64,000 nucleotides of DNA from Haloferula sp. BvORR071. Its GTDB lineage: Bacteria; Verrucomicrobiota; Verrucomicrobiia; Verrucomicrobiales; Akkermansiaceae. The notes under the pieces are model-generated. The model did no database searches, was not told the origin of the DNA, and saw nothing but the letters and a program-made list of their open reading frames with translations. Numbering within the stretch: the first letter of the stretch is position 1; each line of letters starts with the position of its first letter. The position numbers were made by a program, and so were the translations under genes. The stretch lies in assembly GCF_000739615.1 (NCBI RefSeq), contig NZ_BATP01000001.1:1-64000 (forward strand), given 5' to 3'. Below are positions 42,214-51,291 of the stretch, piece after piece.

Positions 42214-43677
42214 TCATGACTTCACCGTGGACTGGCAGGATATCGTATCCTTAATCCCGTCAATATGGTCCGCGGCCTTCTGATCGAAGTAATGGATGAA
42301 AGTGATCGTGGAACTTAGCGGATTGAACTCCACCTCCAGCGATCCGCCGAGGAGGCTCGCGGCCTCCCTTGCCAAGGTTAGGCCGATACCGTGACGGCGG
42401 CTGTCGCTGCGGGAGCGATCGTTTTTCCAGTAGCGGTCGAATAGTTGCGGCAGGTCCTCTGCGGAAAGTCCGGCGGCGGCGTTACTGACCTTCAATAGAC
42501 CTTGCTCCAGCTCGATCAAGCAGGTGCTGCCCGCCACCGCGTGATGGGTGACGTTGCCGATCAAGTTCGAGAAAATCAGTTCCATTATTACCGGGTCGCT
42601 CTCGCGCGTCACCGCTCCGCAGGCGCGGATCGTAAAGGTCACGTCGCGGACGACGGCAGCATCAGCATGGCGTTCGAGCGTGCGGTCTAGCAGCGCGTTG
42701 ACGTCCACGCTTTCACCACCGGGCGCACTGCCCGCTTGTTCGGCCCGGGCCAGTTCCAGCAGGTGGATGGACAAGGACTCCATCCGCAGGACGATCGCCT
42801 GGGCTTCGCTCCAGCAGGCGGTCGCCTCGTGGATGCCGGCCGGTGGTGTCAGGAGGTTCACCTCAGCCAAGGCGCGGAGCTCGGCGATAGGCGTCCGGAG
42901 TTCGTGGGAGACATCGGCTGTGAAGCGCTTCTCCCGTTCGAAAACGCGCTCAAGTCTCGCCAACAATTCGTTCAGCCGGTCCACCACTGGCAAGAGTTCG
43001 GACGGAGTCCGGCCGGCATTCAGGCGGGTCGAAAGCGAGCGGCCGTCGATCTTTTCAATCTGCTCGACCAATTTGCCGAGTGGGGACAGCCCGCGCCGTA
43101 TTCCCCACAGGAGCAGAACCGCCAATGCACCCAGGGTGATGACACCCATGATCAACGAAGCGTTCCCAATCTCCTGCAGCGTGTGATCGAGAGACCGGTT
43201 CTCGCGTCCGACCAGTAGCTTCACCGGGATGATTGATGCAGAATCCGATTTCTCACCATGTTCCTCGGAGTCAATGTCGACGATCAGCGAAACGCAGCGC
43301 ATGCTGCGCCCGTCCGGCAAGGTCAGCTCGGAAAATGTGGGGATGTCTGAGGAGGAGGGCGGGATATCGAGGTGCATGTCCCCCAAGGAAGAGGAGCGCT
43401 GGATCTCGATACTGTCTGCCCGTTCCAGCAGGAAGATGGATGCTCCGCCGCGGTGGCCAAACTCGGGCATTTCCTCGGCCTGGCTCTCCACCCGGATTTT
43501 GCCATTTTCATTCTCGACCAAGGCCTCCAGCGAATGAGCTGTAACCAGCAGGCTGGTGTCAAACTCGGCTACGAGGGCCTTTTTCAAGCGCCATTGGAAG
43601 CTGGCGCCCGCGACGCCAAGAAGTAGCACGCCACCCAGCAAGAGACGGATCGTGAGTGCGGCTCTCAAGGATTTCAT
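42214..43677 (-). CDS. Sensor histidine kinase (HisKA/HATPase)
   Basis: 487 residues. Two membrane segments (about 9-27 and 172-192) enclose a periplasmic sensor region rich in charged residues. A HAMP-like linker follows, then the phosphoacceptor FTADVSHELRTPIAELRAL with His258, and a C-terminal ATPase with NLIGNVTHHAV (N box) and RHGIGLTLAREAASLLGG (G box). The arrangement is that of CusS/QseC-type kinases. Its ATG overlaps the stop of the response regulator by four bases. Position next to an RND efflux operon suggests metal or envelope-stress sensing; that is inference. Confidence 0.9.
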   Translation of the reverse strand: MKSLRAALTIRLLLGGVLLLGVAGASFQWRLKKALVAEFDTSLLVTAHSLEALVENENGKIRVESQAEEMPEFGHRGGASIFLLERADSIEIQRSSSLGDMHLDIPPSSSDIPTFSELTLPDGRSMRCVSLIVDIDSEEHGEKSDSASIIPVKLLVGRENRSLDHTLQEIGNASLIMGVITLGALAVLLLWGIRRGLSPLGKLVEQIEKIDGRSLSTRLNAGRTPSELLPVVDRLNELLARLERVFEREKRFTADVSHELRTPIAELRALAEVNLLTPPAGIHEATACWSEAQAIVLRMESLSIHLLELARAEQAGSAPGGESVDVNALLDRTLERHADAAVVRDVTFTIRACGAVTRESDPVIMELIFSNLIGNVTHHAVAGSTCLIELEQGLLKVSNAAAGLSAEDLPQLFDRYWKNDRSRSDSRRHGIGLTLAREAASLLGGSLEVEFNPLSSTITFIHYFDQKAADHIDGIKDTISCQSTVKS

Positions 43678-44330
43678 GGTGCCAGCACGTAGCCCAGCCC
43701 GCGCCGGGTTTGGATGAGGTCTCGCCCGATCTTCCGCCGCAGGCCGTAGACCGCGGTATCCACCACATTGCTCATCGGTTCCACCAGTTCGTCATAGATG
43801 CTTTCCTCGATTTCTGTTCGGGGGACGACCTGGCCGGCCCGTTGTGCCAGACATTCCAGCAGGCGCCACTCGCGGGCGGTGAGGTCGAGTTCCGCTCCCG
43901 AGTGCCTGGCGGTGCGGGCGGTGAGGTCGAGTTCGAGCGGGCCGATTGAAAGGACGGGCTTTTTGATGCCATGCGCGCGCCGGCCCAGGGCCACCACTCG
44001 GACCAGCAGCTCGTCCAGGGCGAAGGGCTTCACCAGATAGTCATCGGCCCCGGCGCGGAAGCCGGAAACCTTGTCTTCCAAGGTATCGCGCGCCGTCAGG
44101 AGTAGCACGTGCACGGGGTTCCCCTGCATGCGCAGCTCGGTCAGCATGCCCAGCCCGTCCAGCTCCGGCATCATCACATCCAGCACGATCACGTCGTAGG
44201 AATGCAAACCAGTCGCCGCCAGGCCCTCCATGCCGTTGGCAGCCAAGTCCACGGCGTGGCCATCGTGCTGCAGCGCCCGGCGCAGCGAACTGCGCAAGCT
44301 CTGGGAGTCTTCTACGACCAGCACTCGCAT
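43674..44330 (-). CDS. OmpR-family response regulator
   Basis: 218 residues. The receiver domain has the acidic pair in VLVVEDSQ, phosphoacceptor Asp51 (VIVLDVMMPELDG), Thr in LLLTARDTLEDK and Lys in YLVKPFAL. The winged-helix DNA-binding domain occupies about 125-218 (LTAREWRLLECLAQRAGQVV, RKIGRDLIQTRRGLGYVL). Partner of the kinase downstream (ATGA overlap). It probably regulates the efflux genes upstream in the same direction. Confidence 0.92.
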   Translation of the reverse strand: MRVLVVEDSQSLRSSLRRALQHDGHAVDLAANGMEGLAATGLHSYDVIVLDVMMPELDGLGMLTELRMQGNPVHVLLLTARDTLEDKVSGFRAGADDYLVKPFALDELLVRVVALGRRAHGIKKPVLSIGPLELDLTARTARHSGAELDLTAREWRLLECLAQRAGQVVPRTEIEESIYDELVEPMSNVVDTAVYGLRRKIGRDLIQTRRGLGYVLAP

Positions 44331-44370
44331 CGTTTCAGGTGGTCTTGATCTCGTTTGTTCTTACAGCGAA

Positions 44371-44399
44371 GCCATGCCCGAGGCAGTCCCGGGCATGGC
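44371..44399 (-). other. 10-bp hairpin between PepSY and response-regulator genes
   Basis: GCCATGCCCG (44371-44380) and CGGGCATGGC (44390-44399) are perfect reverse complements with a 9-base loop. No T-run follows on the minus strand (TTCGCTG), so it may be a partial terminator or RNA-stabilising structure separating the efflux/PepSY part from the two-component genes. Confidence 0.5.
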
Positions 44400-44428
44400 G
44401 TAAGTTTCAGCGGATCGCCGAGTGTGAT

Positions 44429-44992
44429 TCAGTTTTCGCCATCGTCATCATCCTCGTGGTCGCCGTGGTGACCATGGTCTCCGTCGTTGTCCTCATCCTC
44501 ATCGCCTTCTTCCTTCTTGTCCTTCTTGTCCTTCTTCTCGATCTTGCGGGCGATCTCCTTGCCGCTCGCGTCGAACTTCACCTCGATCTTGCCCTCTGCG
44601 GTTTTCACCTCCGCTTCGTAACTGATGGTGTTGTTCGCGGTGATCTTTTCGATCTCCTTCAGGGTGCCGGATTTCGCCAGCTCCTTCAGGGCGGCTTGGA
44701 CGGGTGCGGGCGCGGCCTCCTGCGTGATCCCATCCTCGCGGCAGAGGATCGCGCCGTCCGCAGCGAGGATGATCTCGTGCTTGCTGCCGTCCTGGTCCCA
44801 TTCCGCCTTATAGGCGGCGGGAGCAGCGTCTTCATCGTCCGCCTCCTCGACTTCGACTTTAGCTTGGCCGACTGTGGCACGGATGGTCTCAGCGACCTTG
44901 GCCGGAAGCTTGTCGAGGGAGAGTTCGTGTTCCTTGGCGAGCGCCAGCATAGGAAGTAGGGCCGCGACCGCGAGAATAGGGTAAGGTTTCAT
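44429..44992 (-). CDS. PepSY-like periplasmic protein with acidic His-rich tail
   Basis: 187 residues with a signal peptide (PILAVAALLPMLALA). The body has two PepSY-like units (LSLDKLPAKVAETIRATVG...VEVEEADDE; APVQAALKELAKSGTLKEIEK...ISYEAEV). The C-terminus is a low-complexity Lys/Glu stretch ending in DGDHGHHGDHEDDDDGEN, a likely metal-binding tail. PepSY-like proteins often accompany two-component systems; here the gene sits between the RND pump and the regulator. A role in metal buffering or sensing is inference. Confidence 0.78.
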   Translation of the reverse strand: MKPYPILAVAALLPMLALAKEHELSLDKLPAKVAETIRATVGQAKVEVEEADDEDAAPAAYKAEWDQDGSKHEIILAADGAILCREDGITQEAAPAPVQAALKELAKSGTLKEIEKITANNTISYEAEVKTAEGKIEVKFDASGKEIARKIEKKDKKDKKEEGDEDEDNDGDHGHHGDHEDDDDGEN

Positions 44993-45152
44993 CGGCGTAA
45001 TCAGTTGTTAGATGATTTGGTATCTTCGTGGCCGCCCGGATGGCAGCCAACGCATGCAACTAAAGCACGGCGTGGATGACGGGAACCTGACGGCGGGAAC
45101 AAATAATCGGATGTCGGGAGATTTCTTTAGCGCGTACCAGGCGGGGCGGCAT

Positions 45153-48100
45153 TCAGGTTTCCTGTTCCGGGTGAAAGCGGGCGAAGCGCTCGGCCAGTGC
45201 CGGTAGCAGCAGCAGCGTGAGCAGGGTGGAGGAGACTAGGCCGCCGAGGATCACGATCGCCATGGGGCCCTCGATCTCCTGACCGGCAGCGGTGGGCCTT
45301 AGAGCGATTGGAACGAGGGCGAGCGCGGTAACCAGTGCCGTCATCAGCACTGGGATAAGCCGTTCGCCCGCACCTCGGATCGCTGTCTCGCGGTTCCAAG
45401 GTAGACCCTCGCTCAGGACCAGGTGTTCGTAGTGGGAAAGCAGCATGATCGCATTCCGGGCGCTGATGCCGAAGAGGGCAACAAGCCCGACGAGAGCGCC
45501 GAGCGACAAGGGAATGTCAGTGAGCCCGAGTGCGAAGATCCCGCCCACGAGAGCAAAAGGGAGATTCACGAGGATCAGGGTCAGGTGCCGGCCGCTACGA
45601 AAGGCCATCCACAGGATCATCACGATGATCGTGACGGCAAAGGCGGAGGAAATGATCAGGTTGCGGTTCGCCTCGGCTTCCGCCTCGGCCGCGCCGCTGT
45701 AGGAGATCTGGGTGCCGCCGCCGGGGCGGATCTTGCCGTCGATGGATTTTCGGGCCTCAGCCATGACGGAGGAAATCGAGCGGCCCTCGGTATTGAAGGT
45801 CACGCGCTGAAGCCGCCGACCGCCCTCATGTTCGATCACGGCGTGGCCGGAGCTGACGAAGATGTCCGCGACGTCCGCCAGACGCAGGGTGGGCCCCGGA
45901 GGCTGGACCAGCGGTAGCTCGCCCAAGCTGGCGATGCTGCCTTCCGGTCCCGGTCCCACGAGGACTACCGGGATGATCTGGCCCCACTGGTAGAGCTGGG
46001 AGACCTCCGTGCCTTGGTAGGCGGTCTGCACCGCCGTCATGACATCCGCAGGGAGCAGGCCGAATTGTTCCATGGCTGCGGGCTTGAGGCGGATGCCCAC
46101 TCGTGGCCCCTCCGCGGCTGACCTCACGATTACGTCCGCGGTGCCGGGAGTCTCTTCCAGCACCTTGCCGATGGAGGTCGAAGTCTCCGCCAGGATGTCG
46201 AGGTCATTGCCGAAGACGCTGACGATGCCGGCAGCCGTCTCGCCACCGATCGATTCGCCGATGCGGTCACCCAAGAAAGTGAGGACCTCGGATTGGACGC
46301 CGGGGTACCCCTCTAGCAGCTTGCGCAGGTCCTCCTGCACCGCCGCCTCATTCAGGTTTGGGTCCGGCTTTAACTCGACATGCATCTCGGCGCGCTCCGG
46401 GCCCCAGGTATCCACGCCTTGCTCGGCCCGCCCGGCTTGAAATTCCACGGAGAGCAGTCGCGGGTCCTTCAGCAACTCGTGCGAGATGGAGGCACCCAGG
46501 CGGTTCATCTCCTTCAGTGAGGTGCCGGGTGCCGTGGCGACTTGGATCACGAAGTGGCCCTCGCGGAATTCCGGCAGGAACTCCTTTTCCAGCTTGGGCA
46601 CCAGCGCGACCGCACCCACACCGGCAGCCAGCACGAGTAGGACCAGAGGCCATGCGAAGCGCGTGGCCAGCTTCAGCCCGGCGGAGTGCAGACCGCGCAG
46701 CCAGCGCAGGTAGAAGGGCTCACGGTCTTTTGCGCGCCCCCGCAGGAATATCGAGCACAGCGCAGGAGTGACGGTTACCGCGATCAGCAGCGAGAGGAGG
46801 GTGGCGACAACGAATGCCTGGCCCAGCGGAGCAAAAAAACGCTCCTGCACCCCGCCCAGCACGAAGACCGGGATGAAGGCGGCAATGACGATGAGGGTGG
46901 CATAGACGATCGCGCCGCGCACCTCGATGGATGCCTCCAGGATCACCTGCATCGCGGACAGCGGTGCGGACTGGGCGGCATTCAACTGCAGGCGGCGAAC
47001 GATGTTTTCCACATCGATAATGGCATCATCCACCACCACGCCGATGGCCACGGCGAAACCGCCGAGGGTCATCGTGTTCAAGGTCACCCCGAAGGCGCGG
47101 AACACGAGCATGGCCGCAACCAAGGACAGGGGAATCGAGGCGAAGGAAATGAGTGCGGTGCGCGGGCTGTGCAGAAAGAGCAGCAGCACCGCCACCACCA
47201 GCAAGGTCCCGATCAGCAGCGAATCACGGATGTGATGAATCGCGAGCTCGATGAAATTCGCGGGACGGTGCAAGCCGCGGTGCAGGGTGATGCCTTCGCG
47301 CTCCAGGGTGCTGGCATAGTTGTCGAGAGCCTCCTCCACCCGGCGTGTGACCTCCAGGGTGTTGGCCCCGTGTTGGCTGGTCATCGCGAGCAGGACTCCT
47401 GGCTCGCCCATGATCAGGGCATCGCCGAATTTCGGTGAGGCGGAGAGATTTACCTCCGCCACATCCCGCAGCCGGACCGCATCCCCGCCGCTGCCACGGA
47501 CGATGGCCGCTCCCAGCACATCCGGATCCACGGCCGGGTCTTCTGCGCTGAGCAGCAGCCGCTGGTTCGGCGTCTCGACGTAGCCAGCACCGCGGGTGCC
47601 GGTGGAGCCTGTGACTGCCCGGGTGAGATCCGCCAAGGTCACGCCGTAGCGGGCCATCTGCTGCTGGTCGAACTTCACCTCCATGCGGCGGGCTTCACCG
47701 CCCACCACGCTGACTTCCGCCACGCCGGGCACGGCGCGCAGCAGCGGTGCGAGATTCCAGTCTGCGAAGGTGCGCAGGTCCAGTGGCGGGAGCTTGGTGG
47801 AGGTGAGGCCCACCTTCAGCAAGTCCATGGTGGAGGACACCAGTGGCGAGAGGGTGGGAGCCTTCGCTTCCTTGGGCAGACGGGCGCTGACTTCCGTCAT
47901 CCGCTCTGTTAGAAGCTGGCGATCGGCCAGGATCTCCGAACTCTGGTCGAAGAAGATCGAAACCACGGAAAGACCCTGGCTGGACTCCGAGTGGACGGTA
48001 TCAATCCCGGCGATGCCACTGACGGCAGCTTCGATCGGATAGGTCACAAGTTGCTCGACCTGCTCCGGCGCCAGTCCGGGGCTCTCCGTCTGGATGGTGA

Positions 48101-48239
48101 CTTGCGGTGGCACGAAGTCAGGAAACACATCGAGCGGCATTTTGGGTGCCTGCCAGACGCCGATCGCCATGACTAGTACCGCTGCTAGGACCACGACAGA
48201 CCGATAGCGCAGCGAGAAATGAATGAGGGAGCGAAGCAT
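45153..48239 (-). CDS. RND efflux pump, heavy-metal (CusA/CzcA) type
   Basis: 1,028 residues, full length for an RND inner-membrane pump with twelve membrane segments and two large periplasmic loops. Typical motifs are DVFPDFVPPQVTIQTESPGLAPEQVEQ at the start (seen as DVFPDFVPPQVTIQT), AIGVVVDDAIIDVENIVRRL in TM4 with acidic proton-relay residues, and GISARNAIMLLSHYEHL. The methionines that carry Cu/Ag in CusA are not seen in the porter region FLPEFREGHFVIQVATAPG, so the substrate is probably not Cu(I)/Ag(I). Export direction is periplasm or cytoplasm to outside, with the adaptor and outer membrane factor encoded just upstream. Confidence 0.88.
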   Translation of the reverse strand: MLRSLIHFSLRYRSVVVLAAVLVMAIGVWQAPKMPLDVFPDFVPPQVTIQTESPGLAPEQVEQLVTYPIEAAVSGIAGIDTVHSESSQGLSVVSIFFDQSSEILADRQLLTERMTEVSARLPKEAKAPTLSPLVSSTMDLLKVGLTSTKLPPLDLRTFADWNLAPLLRAVPGVAEVSVVGGEARRMEVKFDQQQMARYGVTLADLTRAVTGSTGTRGAGYVETPNQRLLLSAEDPAVDPDVLGAAIVRGSGGDAVRLRDVAEVNLSASPKFGDALIMGEPGVLLAMTSQHGANTLEVTRRVEEALDNYASTLEREGITLHRGLHRPANFIELAIHHIRDSLLIGTLLVVAVLLLFLHSPRTALISFASIPLSLVAAMLVFRAFGVTLNTMTLGGFAVAIGVVVDDAIIDVENIVRRLQLNAAQSAPLSAMQVILEASIEVRGAIVYATLIVIAAFIPVFVLGGVQERFFAPLGQAFVVATLLSLLIAVTVTPALCSIFLRGRAKDREPFYLRWLRGLHSAGLKLATRFAWPLVLLVLAAGVGAVALVPKLEKEFLPEFREGHFVIQVATAPGTSLKEMNRLGASISHELLKDPRLLSVEFQAGRAEQGVDTWGPERAEMHVELKPDPNLNEAAVQEDLRKLLEGYPGVQSEVLTFLGDRIGESIGGETAAGIVSVFGNDLDILAETSTSIGKVLEETPGTADVIVRSAAEGPRVGIRLKPAAMEQFGLLPADVMTAVQTAYQGTEVSQLYQWGQIIPVVLVGPGPEGSIASLGELPLVQPPGPTLRLADVADIFVSSGHAVIEHEGGRRLQRVTFNTEGRSISSVMAEARKSIDGKIRPGGGTQISYSGAAEAEAEANRNLIISSAFAVTIIVMILWMAFRSGRHLTLILVNLPFALVGGIFALGLTDIPLSLGALVGLVALFGISARNAIMLLSHYEHLVLSEGLPWNRETAIRGAGERLIPVLMTALVTALALVPIALRPTAAGQEIEGPMAIVILGGLVSSTLLTLLLLPALAERFARFHPEQET

Positions 48240-48271
48240 GCGGAGCCGTGTGAGGTGTGGGATAGGGCCAA

Positions 48272-49210
48272 TCAGTCCTCTTCCGCGGGGTGCGCGGAGA
48301 GGGCCTCTTCCGAGAGCAGGACCTGTGCTCCGGTGGTGACCACTTCATCGGTGCCGATCTTTTCCTTAGCCACACACCAGCCGCCCGGCGCCGGGTGATC
48401 GGTGGAAATCTCGATCCGCTGGAATTCGTCCCCACTACCATGGACGCTGTAGATCCAGGCCCGCGCCTGGAAGAAGACGACCGCGCTCTCCGGGACCAGG
48501 AGTCCATGCTCTGGCTCCCCAGGCAATTCCAAAGTGGCAGAGTCTGCGGTGCCGGGGGTGGGAGAGATGCCTGGCGACTCGAAGACTGTGAGGAAGGAGA
48601 GGCTCTGGAAAGCGGGATCCGTGGTGGTGGATTGGTAGATGGCCGCGGAGTGGAAGGGCTTCGTCATTGCGCCTCCAGGATGGAAGGTGGCACCTGTTGG
48701 CGCGGCCTCGGGCCACTTGCGCCCGGGAAGCGCGATGCGGGCGAGAAAGCGTTTCCGATCGAGAAGTTCGGCGATGAAAGAGGCTTGGTCGCCAGAGGAC
48801 ATTGCTGCGAAGGCGGGGCCCCACTCCAGCGTGATGCGGTCCTCCAGGCCGCGGATCTGGGCTTCGTCCTGAACCTGCTGGGCACGCGCGGCATCGACAT
48901 CCTTGCGGGCCACGAGTTCGCCACTCGCGAAGAGCTTTTCAGCTCGGGCCAGCGCTTCCTTCGAGAATCCGGCCGTGGCAATGGCCGTGTCCCGCTGGCG
49001 CAGCAGATCGATAAGTGGAGCGGGGGAGAGCACGGTCCCGAAGGCAGGGCTGGTTCGCGGGATCGTGCATTCCTTCAGGGGTGCGGTGGCCAAGCCTAGC
49101 TTTCCCCGGGCCTCGGCATCGATCTCCAGCGCCTGTGAGGCTGGAGTGATGGCACAGAAGAGGAACGGCAGAAGAAGCAGGGCTGTGGGTGGGGCGAACG
49201 GCATCTTCAT
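48272..49210 (-). CDS. RND periplasmic adaptor-like subunit
   Basis: 312 residues with a signal peptide (LLLLPFLFCAITPASQALE). It has LGLATAPLKECTIPRTSPAFGTV and a short helical hairpin (about 75-125, LARAEKLFASGELVARKDVDAARAQQ as its core, read at LARAEKLFASGELVARKD), then beta-rich segments ending in GLLVPESAVVFFQARAWIYSV and VVTTGAQVLLSEE, which match the end of HlyD/CusB-type adaptors. It is shorter and more divergent than usual adaptors (350-450 residues). It overlaps the outer-membrane gene by four bases and precedes the pump by 32 bases. Confidence 0.75.
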   Translation of the reverse strand: MKMPFAPPTALLLLPFLFCAITPASQALEIDAEARGKLGLATAPLKECTIPRTSPAFGTVLSPAPLIDLLRQRDTAIATAGFSKEALARAEKLFASGELVARKDVDAARAQQVQDEAQIRGLEDRITLEWGPAFAAMSSGDQASFIAELLDRKRFLARIALPGRKWPEAAPTGATFHPGGAMTKPFHSAAIYQSTTTDPAFQSLSFLTVFESPGISPTPGTADSATLELPGEPEHGLLVPESAVVFFQARAWIYSVHGSGDEFQRIEISTDHPAPGGWCVAKEKIGTDEVVTTGAQVLLSEEALSAHPAEED

Positions 49211-50595
49211 GGAGATTCGATTGAAAGGTGGGCGCTGTCCTGCAACTGGCCCAGGGACTGGCGGGCTTGGGCGGTGGCATCGACGATGGCCAGCTTGGCT
49301 TGGATGGCCGTGCCCTTGGCCTCCAGCACGGCACTCCGGGAACCTTCGCCGCCGTGGGATAGCTCCGTGGCGTTCTCCACTTCCTTTTCCTGGATGGCGA
49401 GAAGTCCCTCCACCTCCTTGAGGCGGGCCAAGTCAGCGCGGTAGGCGGCAAGCGCCTGCGATAGTTCGCCACTGGCACCGATCTGGAGGCGCTGGAAGAC
49501 AGCGGCCGCTTCGTCGCGCTTCGCGGTGGCCTCGCGGATCGGTCCGAGATTGCGGTCCACCGGCAGGGTCAGGCCCACGCCCAGAGCCCATTTCGATTGG
49601 CCCTGGTCGAAGGTATAGCCCGGATTCAGGTGAATGTCCGGATACTGCTTGGCGATTTCCAGTCGCAGCGCGGCATCGGCGGCGGCGTAGTCTTCCAGAC
49701 CGGCGAGCAGATCGCTCCGCTGGAGCACCGCCGACTTTCTGAGTTTGGCCTCGCTCGGCAAGGGGGGGAGCTTCTCAAACGAGGCCCAGCCCAGCACCAC
49801 GCCCCTCAGTGCCGCCGCCGGCATACCCATGGCATCGGCCAGCTTGGCTTGGGCGGCTTCCACTCGGCTGCGGGCGTCGGCTAGATCGATCGCATTGCGT
49901 CCGCGCTGGCTCTGATAGACGGCAAGCTCGCTGTGTGGGGACTCGCCGGCGCTGACACGGGCGGTCAGAGCGGCCACGAGTTCATCGTCGTTGCGCTGCT
50001 GCTCCTCGAAGACGGAAAGCCGGCGCTTGGCGACCTCCAGATCGGCAAGCGCCGAGCGTACCGCGGAGATAACCTGCCACGATTTGTCGGCGATCGCGAG
50101 GGCCGCCGAGTTGGCTTGGTGCTGAGCCTGGGTGGTCCGCTCGTGGCGCTTGCCTGCTGTCTCAATGGTGATGTCCGGGGAGAAGCCAAGAACCCACGGT
50201 GAGACCCCGGAGCCGGGGTTGACGCCATACTCTGGCGCGAAGTTCAGGACCGGATTCGGCGCGGTGTCCGCCGTGGTGATTGCGGCGGTGGCGGATACGG
50301 CCTTCGCCTTCGCGACGGCGATCTCCGGGTGATAGCACAGGGCCACGGTCTGGAGATCGCGCAGGCTCCAGCTCCCCATAGGCCAAGCGCGTCTTGCCTC
50401 CCTTGAGCCTACGTCGATCAGAGGCTGGCGCAGCGCGGTATCGTCCAGACGGCGGCGGGAGAAATCCGCGGCAGTGGCGGAAGGATCAAGAAGCTGTGGC
50501 TGGTAGGCAGTGCAGGCGGAGAGCGCAAGTGGTGCGAGCGCGAAGATGCCGAACCGGATCGCGGCGGAAACTAGGGCGGGAACACTTGGCTTCAT
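49207..50595 (-). CDS. TolC-family outer membrane efflux protein
   Basis: 462 residues. A signal peptide with possible lipobox (LAPLALSACTAYQPQ) is followed by two long alternating helical blocks typical of TolC/CusC: LQTVALCYHPEIAVAKAKA, TTQAQHQANSAALAIADKS, the repeat again from about residue 270 (LLAGLEDYAAADAALRLEIAK, LNPGYTFDQGQSKWALGVGL). First gene of the minus-strand efflux operon; its promoter should lie in 50596-50700. Confidence 0.85.
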   Translation of the reverse strand: MKPSVPALVSAAIRFGIFALAPLALSACTAYQPQLLDPSATAADFSRRRLDDTALRQPLIDVGSREARRAWPMGSWSLRDLQTVALCYHPEIAVAKAKAVSATAAITTADTAPNPVLNFAPEYGVNPGSGVSPWVLGFSPDITIETAGKRHERTTQAQHQANSAALAIADKSWQVISAVRSALADLEVAKRRLSVFEEQQRNDDELVAALTARVSAGESPHSELAVYQSQRGRNAIDLADARSRVEAAQAKLADAMGMPAAALRGVVLGWASFEKLPPLPSEAKLRKSAVLQRSDLLAGLEDYAAADAALRLEIAKQYPDIHLNPGYTFDQGQSKWALGVGLTLPVDRNLGPIREATAKRDEAAAVFQRLQIGASGELSQALAAYRADLARLKEVEGLLAIQEKEVENATELSHGGEGSRSAVLEAKGTAIQAKLAIVDATAQARQSLGQLQDSAHLSIESP

Positions 50596-51116
50596 GCAAA
50601 CTTAAGGATCCCGCAGAAGCTCCGGATCGAAGGCCGCCTCGCCGTGGACATCAGAAAGTTTTACACGTCGAACATGAGAGATTGATGATGAAGGTGGGGT
50701 TGCCTCTCCTTTCTTTCGTGTTCTAACGATTTTTGTTGCTGGGGCCGCGAGCATGGAGGCGGCGACCTGCTGGCAGCGGTGCCGGGTTGGCTCCTTGGGG
50801 CCCGGATCCTCGCGGGCGGCTTCGTTGGTCAGAGCCTGTCCTCTGCTCTCGGCCTTCTTGGTGTCCGAGGGAGCCCCGCAGCGTTCTACGGGCAGGCCGC
50901 GGCTAAGTTGAAACCGGAAGTGTCGAGAGACTGGCGTCGGACCTTGCCAGCGACCTTGGCGACCGCGTAGTAATTGCCCGCCCGATGACGAAAGAGGTTC
51001 TCAACCTTGGATTTGCTGGATTGCGCTTTCTGTTACACCCACTCGTGTTTTGTTCTTGCGAGGGGATGCACCAGAAGAATGCATTCGGCCAAATCCGATC
51101 GTTGTAACTCACTAAA
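50596..51116. other. Gene-free region upstream of efflux operon and tRNA
   Basis: About 520 bases with no gene I can support. A 63-codon GTG frame (50779-50970, hydrophobic then basic) has no recognisable motif. The left part should contain the efflux-operon promoter and the right part the tRNA promoter. Confidence 0.4.
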
Positions 51117-51189
<73 letters not shown>

Positions 51190-51291
51190 TCTGACAATCA
51201 TGGAGTTAGGTGTTTTTTTGAGTCTCTTTGAAGTTGGTCTAGGGCAATTATAGGCCACATTTGGAAGCGAAGACCAGTAGCGGGCCGCTAC

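Noticed and set aside
50779..50970. 63-codon GTG frame upstream of the tRNA
   Set aside because: Hydrophobic then basic product without recognised family, ribosome-binding site or operon context.
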